Below are positions 56,770 to 64,000 of a stretch of 64,000 nt of DNA, in pieces. How positions within the stretch are numbered: position 1 is the first letter of the stretch; the number at the start of each line of letters is the position of its first letter. Position numbers and translations under genes: made by a program. The stretch covers positions 4,340,001 to 4,404,000 of the forward strand of contig VNWV01000002.1 of NCBI GenBank assembly GCA_009801085.1, given 5' to 3'. This stretch comes from Lasiodiplodia sp. COLG20. Taxonomy: Eukaryota > Ascomycota > Dothideomycetes > Botryosphaeriales > Botryosphaeriaceae. Under the pieces are notes generated by a model that saw nothing but the letters and a program-made list of their open reading frames with translations, was not told the DNA's origin and did not search any database.

Positions 56770-57955
56770 AGATGACATTTCTCCCAATCTGAAGGGAATA
56801 ATGCCAGTGGATGGAGTTGACAGCACAGTTCGATAACACGGCAGTGACCGAGAACACGACGGAGCATCATCACGGGCACAGCATGCTGGGACTCTCGAAG
56901 AGCTAAGCTGCTCTGGAGGCAAAGGGAGCCTTTCGCCCGATCTAGTGGCCCCAGGCGGGAGCGATGGGAGCCCTCATGTCCCAAGGTTTTGCTTTTTTTT
57001 TTTTTTTTTTTTTGTGAAGATGCATTAAGATCAGGCGCGGTATACCACAGGTTTTCACGATTGGGCTTGAGCTTTGCAAGGTGTTTCTGGCGGAATTGGA
57101 TTGCTCTGCATAGCGGGTCCGGATTTGCTTTCAAAGCGCTGCATTGGGGGACACTTTTTGTTTGGCATAGCGATCAGAACTTTGCATTGTTTGGTGGCTT
57201 GTTTAGATTCCTCCCAAGAAATTTCAATTCCCTTGGACAATGCACGAAAGTTTTGAGCGCTTCTTACAGTATTTCGTGTATCTGGGGTTCGTAACTCGGA
57301 TCAAACCCCCCATCCATTTCCCAACTGTCCAGCTTCATGAATTCAAGGTGATTCCCGGCTGCCGGGCATGAGCTTGTGCGCTAAATGGAAAAGCGGAGGC
57401 TTCTACCTAATAGCACCCCAAACGAATAGCTTTATTACTCACAGTTGTTTGGAGCAGCACGGAAGCATCTTTTAAGCAAGCGCCATTATCTGCTTCTAGA
57501 TATTTAAGCTCATTGCTCGCAGGAACTTACCACGCTTTGACCGCTGAGATATTCGGGTGTTATATATGGTGCAGAATGTCGATACAGTATAGAGAATAGC
57601 CGCGAGCGTTCAAAATGCCCAGATTCAGAGGCTGTGTGTTATGTGGGCTCCGCCACGTTCAAGCAACATGCTCGTAACTTGCGGATGGTTCGCGAAGGGT
57701 GCATCTGAGAGGTAACACTTGCTCCACCTTAACACCATGCCCTTAGGCTAAGTTCAATCACCACTTTTTTGGGCTCCTATAATACACATCTTTGCTTGCT
57801 TCGAACTCCAACCCATGCACCCAAAACTCTTGTAACCACCTTTGACACCTACGACGCCGCCTCATCTCCACAAGCTTTTGCTGATACGTTCTTGCGCTTC
57901 TTCGCCTTTGATGTCTGCGATTCTTCATATACTTTCTTGATAGCATCGCTCCAAG
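56770..57955. other. Spacer between array genes A1 and B1
   Basis: About 1.2 kb without a supportable gene. It has a 21-nt T run at 56993-57013 and an AT-rich stretch with TATAATA near 57777, about 180 bp before the next ATG, possibly a TATA element. Confidence 0.4.
56993..57013 (+). repeat. T homopolymer run, 21 nt
   Basis: Uninterrupted 21-T tract about 220 bp after the A1 stop codon. Similar in length to the tract at 39508. Confidence 0.9.
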
Positions 57956-59542
57956 ATGCAGTTGATCGCATGCAGGATGTTCAAGCTGGGCACGACGAAG
58001 ACCAAGCGATCTTCCACTGAAAGTGCGCCTGCCCTTGCCACCAAAGCCAACACCAAAGACATGGCCGCTGCAACTATCCATGACGAGCACAATCCCAGCA
58101 AGTCTGTGAAATCCAGTCCCTTGAAGGCCCACCTCAGCTCCAAGTTGAAAGGCATCTCATCCACCACAACCAAGATCATACAACGCGCTTCACAGAAAGT
58201 CTCGCGCATTCTGCGAAGCTCGAAATCGGATGGCTTTCCTTCTCGTGGGCGCCATAGGAAGCCAACACCCTACCCCGGCCCGGTTGTTCGCGATGACGGT
58301 GAGACCAGCCAGCAGGACATCCACCACAGCGCCTATCAGGAAGCCGAGAATGATAGCCACCGAGATACTGAGTCGTCGTACAGCCTGGGTAGTTCATTGA
58401 ATTACCCCAGTGTCCACCTGATGGCCTGCGGCCCACTCCCAGCACACGACCCAGGCCACATCCCCTCCCCCTACGGACATACGGGAACATCCATGGAAGT
58501 CTGCGAGTGGGCCTCATCTACAGCCATCTCCATGGACATCTACGCCATCCGCAAGGCTGCTGCTAATGATGACCAAACCGACGACGCCATTCGCCGAGCC
58601 TCTTGCCTTAACCGCGCCGACCAGCACCTCTACCACATTCCTGGTCGCCTGAACATCCGTCTTCCTAATGGCGCAACCGGCCAACTGCGCCTCCTTCTCG
58701 AATACCCACGAGGCGCAAAGGGTTTGAAGAGGCCCGATGACAGTGACTTTCCCAGCTGGCACCGCGACACCGATGGGTACATGGTACCCACTCCCCGTCT
58801 CCTTCAGGGTGTCTTCTTGCCGGAGCTGTCACGTTTGCGAGAGGTTGAGACTGTCCAGTCCGCTGAGCGCGAGGGAGAGGTTCGCTCGCTTGGTCTGAAC
58901 GTCACTCTCCGCAGCTTCCGCCGCAAGAGCTCGCTGGTATCTCGTCAGTGTGTATCATTCACAGGGATTGTCAGACCTACACTGCAGGCTGCTTCAGTTG
59001 CGGAGGAAGAGGACATTTTCGCGGACTCCCCTGAAGACGCCTCTTTGTTCTCCACTTTCGACGGGAGCTATGATGTTTGCGATGCCGACTCAGAAGGGTT
59101 CAGCAACGAGCGGATGATTCAAGACGTCGGATTTCGCCGCTTACCTCTGACACACGCGAGGTATCCCATCACGCGGTCTCCTGGCCACCTGAACCTTCGC
59201 TCCATTTCGCGAGGCATCATCATCGAGGAGGAAGATGGATTGAGCGCCTTGGAAGCCTCAATCAAGAAAGAGCCTAAAGAGGAAACTCCTGACGAAGAGA
59301 CGGTTGAGGCGCAGTTGTGTGGGAACGGATTCAATGAGGCAGACAGCGAGCCGACTGCTGGCGCTGACTCTGAGCTTGCTATCACTAAGATGCATGAGGG
59401 AAGTGGATCTTCATCTCCGGAATTTGATAGCGACGATTACGACTGGGAGTCGGCTGTGATAGAGCAGGCTCAGCTTTGCTCTATTCAACATGTTAAGGCA
59501 AAGCTCATCTCGCAGCCGCCCCCACCTAACCCACACAACTAG
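57956..59542 (+). CDS. Orphan-family protein B1 (basic N-terminus)
   Basis: Single exon, 528 aa from ATG 57956; a second ATG at 57977 is equally plausible. Unknown family, related to its array neighbours. Residues 1-110 are Lys/Arg/Ser-rich (LSSKLKGISSTTTKIIQRAS, then QKVSRILRSSKSD), possibly nuclear or membrane/RNA-binding by charge. Core: SMEVCEWASSTAISMDIYAI (about 179), a helical segment ending ADQHLYHIP, NGATGQLRLLLEYPRGAKGLK (the PRG box at about 250-259; written here in overlapping parts NGATGQ and YPRGAKGLKR), then VFLPELSRLREVETVQSAER (about 285). The C-terminal third is acidic with Ser and Glu (KKEPKEETPDEETVEAQLCG). No membrane segment is seen. It most resembles the gene at 60474. 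Confidence 0.8.
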   Translation: MQLIACRMFKLGTTKTKRSSTESAPALATKANTKDMAAATIHDEHNPSKSVKSSPLKAHLSSKLKGISSTTTKIIQRASQKVSRILRSSKSDGFPSRGRHRKPTPYPGPVVRDDGETSQQDIHHSAYQEAENDSHRDTESSYSLGSSLNYPSVHLMACGPLPAHDPGHIPSPYGHTGTSMEVCEWASSTAISMDIYAIRKAAANDDQTDDAIRRASCLNRADQHLYHIPGRLNIRLPNGATGQLRLLLEYPRGAKGLKRPDDSDFPSWHRDTDGYMVPTPRLLQGVFLPELSRLREVETVQSAEREGEVRSLGLNVTLRSFRRKSSLVSRQCVSFTGIVRPTLQAASVAEEEDIFADSPEDASLFSTFDGSYDVCDADSEGFSNERMIQDVGFRRLPLTHARYPITRSPGHLNLRSISRGIIIEEEDGLSALEASIKKEPKEETPDEETVEAQLCGNGFNEADSEPTAGADSELAITKMHEGSGSSSPEFDSDDYDWESAVIEQAQLCSIQHVKAKLISQPPPPNPHN

Positions 59543-59646
59543 CAAGGGGGCTGGTGATGATGAGGATATTTGGAGGATGAAGAGAAACAGAACTGTCAGA
59601 TGGAGGAGGGAGAGAAGGATTTTGGGTTGTTTTACTTCGAGGTGCC

Positions 59647-60060
59647 TCATCTGTAGCTGTAGCAAAGATTTGGACGAGCTGAAAAGAGTTCTGGAGTTTT
59701 CATAACGACGTTCTCTTTGGATTGTTGCATGGAACAGCGCATCGAGTTGTCATGGAAGAATTTGCGTTTAGCGTAGCCTTGAGCAAATAGATTCAAGCTC
59801 TGCGCTTGGAAGCCGGTAAGGGGCGTATGCTCAAGCAAACATGCCACGAAGAGAAAAGCATAAAGGTCGCGCTGCGGAAGCCAGTCGGGAATGTTGTCAA
59901 TGTGATAATGTAATGAAAATACTATAAGTGCGCATATAAGTGGATGCATGGACTTTCTTACCTTCGTATCAGGCGGCCCTTCCCAAAATACAAATTTCAA
60001 TGGGCTTTGAAGGCCAATGTTTTGCTCCGGGTACAGTCGAATGCCTCCCATATCCGACAT
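59647..60060 (-). CDS. Hypothetical small protein on the opposite strand inside the array
   Basis: The only plausible gene antisense to the array direction. Exons 60060-59962 and 59871-59647 join in phase 0 to 107 aa. The donor is GTAAGA and the acceptor CCGCAG. Exon 1 encodes GIRLYPEQNIGLQSPLKFVF and exon 2 RDLYAFLFVACLLEHTPLTG. An alternative first exon, starting at an ATG near 60110 (MDNYVHDESDPYARL), could join in phase to the SPLKFVF part through a weak acceptor. The unspliced frame is also open for 137 codons. No family recognised and no similarity to the array genes. The amino-acid mix looks coding, but this is weak evidence. Confidence 0.35.
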   Translation of the reverse strand: MSDMGGIRLYPEQNIGLQSPLKFVFWEGPPDTKVRKSMHPLICALIVFSLHYHIDNIPDWLPQRDLYAFLFVACLLEHTPLTGFQAQSLNLFAQGYAKRKFFHDNSMRCSMQQSKENVVMKTPELFSARPNLCYSYR

Positions 60061-60473
60061 TACCTTAGCCGGGCGTACGGATCGCTCTCATCGTGCACAT
60101 AATTATCCATTGTGAACCGTTTATAGTAGCCTCCTATCATTCACTTGCTAGTACCAGCACACTCTGACTTTTAGCTGCCGAGTGGCCTGAGTGTTATCTT
60201 TCATCATTTTATATCACTCAGTCAGACATTGATAACACATTTGACTTTTGGCTCCTTTTCCACCGTTGGACATTCACCCACTCCAAAAGCGCATTTCAGA
60301 AAATCCTCTGACCTTTTTACATCCTTTTGTTCAACTACGCGTTCGGCCTCTTCTGACCATCGATCAACCCAACCTCCCACATCGAGATATCTCGTCTGCC
60401 TGAGACCAGCTGCTCGACAACAACCGTGGTTACGTACATCTCTTCGAGCTTCAGATATTCATATACCGGCATA

Positions 60474-61472
60474 ATGGAGCCTGAGAGGAGTCGTCGGCTC
60501 GGAATCGAAGGAGGACGTCCGCACAGCTTTCTTGTTGTTGATCATGACGGAAGACCCAATTCAAGGCGAATCCGCTTGAGCAGGTCGATTGATCGGCTCC
60601 GCAACGCCACTACCAACTTGCTTCGCCGTGTTTCGCATGGCTTTCAACGTGCTTCCACACCTCGGTCTCGGAGAACGTCCATCCCGAATCTTCCTGACTT
60701 TTCTAGAGATGATATCTCAGAGTGGTGGAGAAGCAGCCTGAACAATGGCACTGTCAACGAGCCTATCATACAAGCGCAGGAGAACGCGGTCTGTCCGGCA
60801 GGGGGTGCTACAGACGTATCGCCTACAACCAGCTTGAAACCTACCGAAACCTCCACTTCCACCCCGCCAGAAGTCTGCCTCTGGGTCTCCTCCGACCCCA
60901 TCTATGAAGAACTCCGCTGGATCCTCCATTCCGGAATCCAAGTCAACACACACCTACTTCGCGTCACAAGCTGCCTTCGACGTGCCATTCGTCACTTGTA
61001 CGACGTGCCAGAAGAGGACTATCCAAACCTTCAATTACCAGTCGGCGCCACGGGTCAGAAACTGCAGTCTCGAATGAACACCACTGCTTCCACATACCCT
61101 CGCGGTTCCAAGGGCTTAAAGAAGCGCGGCGATCCTGATGTTCCCCGGACACGTTGGATCCTAAACGGTATTAAGCTCGCACCCATTGACCCTCGAGTAT
61201 TCCGGCTCCGTGGTTGCTTCTTCCCTGCTCCTTCGAAGCTACGATACACCGAGACTTTGAGCTATGACGAGGAGCCCAAGGATGTCAGCCAAAACTACCA
61301 GAACTTGTCCGCGGCGGACCCCAACGAGCTGAGCACCACCCTTCCATCCGTTGCTGGCGAGGAGCCGACAGACTACTACGGTCCAGCTAGAGACTACGCT
61401 GGTAGTGTTTCAAGTAGCTCGGACTCAGAAGCAGATTCAGAAGATGAAAGCGAGGGCCCTGAAGATGCCTAA
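60474..61472 (+). CDS. Orphan-family protein B2 (basic N-terminus, short)
   Basis: Single exon, 332 aa, from ATG 60474 (the frame upstream opens only with GTG). Unknown family, paralogous to the neighbours. The N-terminus is Arg-rich (RIRLSRSIDRLRNATTNLLR, then RVSHGFQRAS), echoing the basic region of the gene at 57956. Core: PPEVCLWVSSDPIYEELRWI (about 132), a helical segment RVTSCLRRAIRHLYDVPEED, VGATGQ, TYPRGSKGLKKRGDPDVP (about 208), LNGIKLAPIDPRVFRLRGCF and FFPAPSKLRYTETLSYDEEP. A short acidic tail ends at 61472 (SDSEADSEDESEGPEDA). It is the smallest of the complete array members; sequence just downstream may be lost or alternative 3' coding material. Confidence 0.8.
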   Translation: MEPERSRRLGIEGGRPHSFLVVDHDGRPNSRRIRLSRSIDRLRNATTNLLRRVSHGFQRASTPRSRRTSIPNLPDFSRDDISEWWRSSLNNGTVNEPIIQAQENAVCPAGGATDVSPTTSLKPTETSTSTPPEVCLWVSSDPIYEELRWILHSGIQVNTHLLRVTSCLRRAIRHLYDVPEEDYPNLQLPVGATGQKLQSRMNTTASTYPRGSKGLKKRGDPDVPRTRWILNGIKLAPIDPRVFRLRGCFFPAPSKLRYTETLSYDEEPKDVSQNYQNLSAADPNELSTTLPSVAGEEPTDYYGPARDYAGSVSSSSDSEADSEDESEGPEDA

Positions 61473-62674
61473 GCTATATTGGGTGGAAATGCAGCGCACT
61501 GATAGCGTCAGCACCAACACCTCGAAGCATTGAAACCCCTTTCTGGTCAGACCCAGCCTCGGATCAAAATCAGGCCTGTCAGCAACAAGCAGGTGCCAGT
61601 TATCATGGAGGCTGCTAACGACGAAGCGAATCATGAACGAGACTCCCAATCATCCGAGCCTTTTCCGTCCCTGCCGAAATTCTACAAGTACCTCGTGCCA
61701 TCCGCGGCAGGCTATATCACATTGTGCTAGTTGCTTCGGGCAATTCCAATGATGGACGATGGAACAGGGCCAGGTTCTACGTGGTGTTTTCTTTTGGGAC
61801 ATGCAATCTTCTCCATTCTTCGAGTTGCTTTCTGCGCCGCTGTGGTGCACGCGGTAGATTTTCTAGAATCAAGTTTGCACTGTATCATTGGGTTCGCGCT
61901 TCTGTACAAATAATATAATTGATATCGCGACCGACTATCACCTTGCGTGGTGATCTTTTCAGTTGACGTCTAGGATAAGAATGGGCCGATTGGTTTGTGT
62001 TTGCATTTTAGCTTTACAATGGTTTTGTTTGAAATGGGAGGCAAATGCTGAAGTATACGGCTCAGGAATATACATTTACCTTCAATATCCATTTGCTCAA
62101 GAGCTCCAAAATGCAATGAGATGAATTATCTACCTACTAAAGTATAAATAATTCACGGTTTGAAATTTTTATATTTGAACATGGAGCGAACCGTGAGAAG
62201 TGATGTTCCTCGCCTCCGCACAACAGCCATGATGGTCCTCTAGCATGGCAAAACCTGCACACAAAGTCTGAAACTTGTGCGCGCGAGTGGTTTCGACGAG
62301 GTTGCAGCATCGGGTGACGTCATGAAGGCCGGGTGGTAGTGAATGTGGTGGGCCACTGTCGCCGCACGGTCACCACCGTGACGCGCTGGCCTGGAAACGG
62401 GAGAAACAAACCATATGCTCGCCGGTCGCGTGCACCTTCGCTTAACCGTTTACTTTGCCTGGTCCTAAAGAGAATCTTCGGGCTAAATCTAATCGTCTCC
62501 CTTTCATCCACCGCCGGCTTCCCGCGAACTTACGATCACCTTCAACGAAGTCCTGGAATACCATCTTCTTTGCCGGGAACCATATTTGTCCAACAGCTTT
62601 TTGCGACCATTTCCCACACGATAAACACACCCCTCTGCCTCTTACGTGCCGAAACAGTGTCCGCTTTCGCCGCT
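61473..62674. other. Spacer between array genes B2 and A2, with possible decayed 3' coding sequence
   Basis: About 1.2 kb. The plus-strand frame 61530-61730 (66 codons, non-conventional start) contains EPFPSLPKFYKYLVPSA, loosely like LAPVPTLYQVFVEQ near the end of A1. The frame at about 61749-61915 is hydrophobic (GHAIFSILRVAFCAAVVHAV). Together these could be remnants or unrecognised 3' exons of B2 that once gave it a membrane tail. I found no convincing splice site to join them, so they are not called as exons. The rest, 61920-62670, is AT-rich promoter-like DNA. Confidence 0.3.
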
Positions 62675-64000
62675 ATGCCTTTCGCAGCGGGTCTTGAGCA
62701 GTTCGGGGCGCTCGGCGATCTCGACTGGGACGAGGAGTTCGAGGATCTTGTTTCCACTGGACCCACCATTGAGAGTACCTTGGATGCTGTAAGTTCTACC
62801 GCCCTTGTACTGTCTGGATCTTATATGCTCACGTTGTCCAGGACGATGCAATGTGCACTACGGACATTTCTACCAGGACGACTGAAAGCGAGCTGTTCTC
62901 CGTCGATGGCAACTTCGACACCAACCCGGACACCTTGGAGTCTTACCAGCTCGCACCCACCGACGAGGTCATGTCCGCCGAAGATACAATTATGGAACAC
63001 GCCATCCATCCCGCATCTCCTTGTGCTGAGTCTCCAGTCCCGCTTCCACTCGAGGAAGAACATCCCCATACTTCAAACGCCAGCCAGATCTTCCACCCCG
63101 GTTGGTCTGAAGAGACACCCTCTTGGTACCGGCACACCGCTACCTCGCCTCAAGTCGCCCGCTGGGCCGTGTCCCCCAGCATCTTCAATGATATCACTTG
63201 GACGATGAACGCCTGCAAGAACGATGTGGTGGATAACAATATCCCGCGTATTGCTTCAAGCCTGCTGCGTGCTATTCAGCACGTCTACACAGTGTCCTTG
63301 GATGCCGGGGTTGGCTACCCTTATGGAGCATGTGGCACGAAGTTCTACGAGCGTTGCCTCGGTCCCATTCACCTCTTTCCTCGTGGTGCAATGGGCCTCA
63401 AGGAGCTTACTGACCCGGACGTCCCCAAAGACGTCTACGTGCCTAACGGCATCAAAGTCCACCCGCCGTCGCCCTATGGCCAGGCATTCTACCCTCGCCC
63501 CTCTCCCCTGTGCTACGTCGCCAACATTGATGATGACCAACTTTCTCAAAACTCTGACTTCGTTGAGTCCGTGGAGGCCGAGGAAACCACAATCCAGGAA
63601 TACGAGCAAGATCGTGGTGAGGAGATTGAGTTCTCGCCCGAGGAGATCACCGAGTTCTCCTCCGAGGACATTGTCGACTTTTCTTCTGAGGAGCTTATCG
63701 AGACTCAGTTCGAAATCGAAATCAATGGTGGCACCCTCCCCTCAGATATCGTCGACGAAGACGACGAGTTCTTCTACGCTTCCAGCGAAGAATCGCGCTC
63801 TTGGCCCAGTTCCCCTCCATTGCCATCCCGCGAGCTTGGTTCTCCGTTCACCATATACGAGGATGAAACTGTCGGTCTCCTCAATGACGAAACGGCCTGC
63901 GATCTGCCCGAGCCTGTTTTAGCAACCCAATACAAGATTCCTGGACTCAACCTCGCTCAGGATCTGGACTCGACCCCATTCTCTTCAACCTACCACGCAT
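62675..64000 (+). CDS. Orphan-family protein A2 (acidic subtype), partial at window edge
   Basis: Exons 62675-62788 and 62842 to beyond 64000; 424 residues visible, no stop before the edge. The N-terminus (GLEQFGALGDLDWDEEFEDL) parallels A1 at 54865. Core: HPGWSEETPSWYRHTATSP (about 124), SPQVARWAVSP, NIPRIASSLLRAIQHVYTV, GACGTKFYERCLG, LFPRGAMGLKELTDPDVP (about 217), PNGIKVHPPSPYGQAFYPRP (from about 237). Then an acidic region with a short irregular repeat, EFSPEEI, EFSSEDI, DFSSEEL (about 300-325). The intron (53 nt, GTAAGT...CCAG) is the only one found in the array; A1 lacks it. Whether A2 ends in a membrane tail like A1 lies outside the window. Confidence 0.8.

Noticed and set aside
60170..60200. 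tRNA A-box-like GCCGAGTGG
   Set aside because: No matching B box or cloverleaf downstream.
62333..63208. Long plus-strand frame reading through the A2 intron
   Set aside because: It follows A2 exon 1 but enters the intron and continues out of phase; the spliced frame restores paralogue similarity and stays open to the window end.

Overview
The window is nuclear chromosomal DNA of a filamentous ascomycete (Pezizomycotina; Dothideomycetes is my guess from overall protein character, not proven). Genes have short GT-AG introns, mostly 44-96 nt, start at single ATGs, and sit alone or as divergent pairs with no operons. The gene set is fungal: a nitrate-assimilation-type fused molybdopterin protein, a two-finger siderophore GATA repressor, a fungal Git3-type receptor and a 1.5 kDa-scale residue-long (about 1540 aa) sulfite reductase beta subunit. 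I could place about 24 protein genes. I found no tRNA, rRNA, CRISPR array or convincing transposon.

Layout: 1-2.05 kb holds the 5' part of a Furry/Tao3/Mor2 morphogenesis gene (minus). 3.6-5.8 kb is NADPH-cytochrome P450 reductase. 8.9-10.8 kb is a two-RRM RNA-binding protein. 13.4-19.7 kb is a divergent pair, FAD synthase and sulfite reductase beta. 20.7-22.8 kb is a divergent pair, mitochondrial uS12 and eIF2B alpha. 24.7-26.5 kb is the SreA-type iron repressor. 30-37.8 kb is a dense housekeeping block: Hikeshi/OPI10, a Nudix hydrolase, RPB8, ELP4, a small membrane protein and SEN34. 40.6-43.4 kb is a Git3-like GPCR. 44.2-50 kb holds a UCH-type deubiquitinase, TFIIA gamma, V-ATPase c'' and the CnxE/gephyrin-type protein. 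50.2-53.4 kb holds a GH28 pectin hydrolase and an SDR dehydrogenase.

The last 9 kb (54.9 kb to the window edge) is different in kind. Four consecutive plus-strand genes encode proteins of no family I recognise, yet they are clearly related to one another. They share an ordered core: a W-containing segment, a helical segment, a [FY]PRG-x-x-GLK box and an F-x-P-x-[PL]-S box. They form two subtypes, with either an acidic or a basic N-terminus. One ends in a hydrophobic tail anchor. The fourth runs off the window, so the array may be longer. This expanded orphan family is the best candidate for an undescribed system here.

Functional threads: several genes make or use flavin, iron or molybdenum cofactors (P450 reductase, FAD synthase, sulfite reductase, SreA, CnxE). 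Several others serve RNA and translation (RRM protein, uS12m, eIF2B alpha, RPB8, ELP4, SEN34, TFIIA gamma). Most pairs are divergent over 300-550 bp, which suggests shared promoters. Splice sites were placed by hand from reading frame, GT-AG sites and expected family sequence. All exon joins reported for complete genes keep frame.
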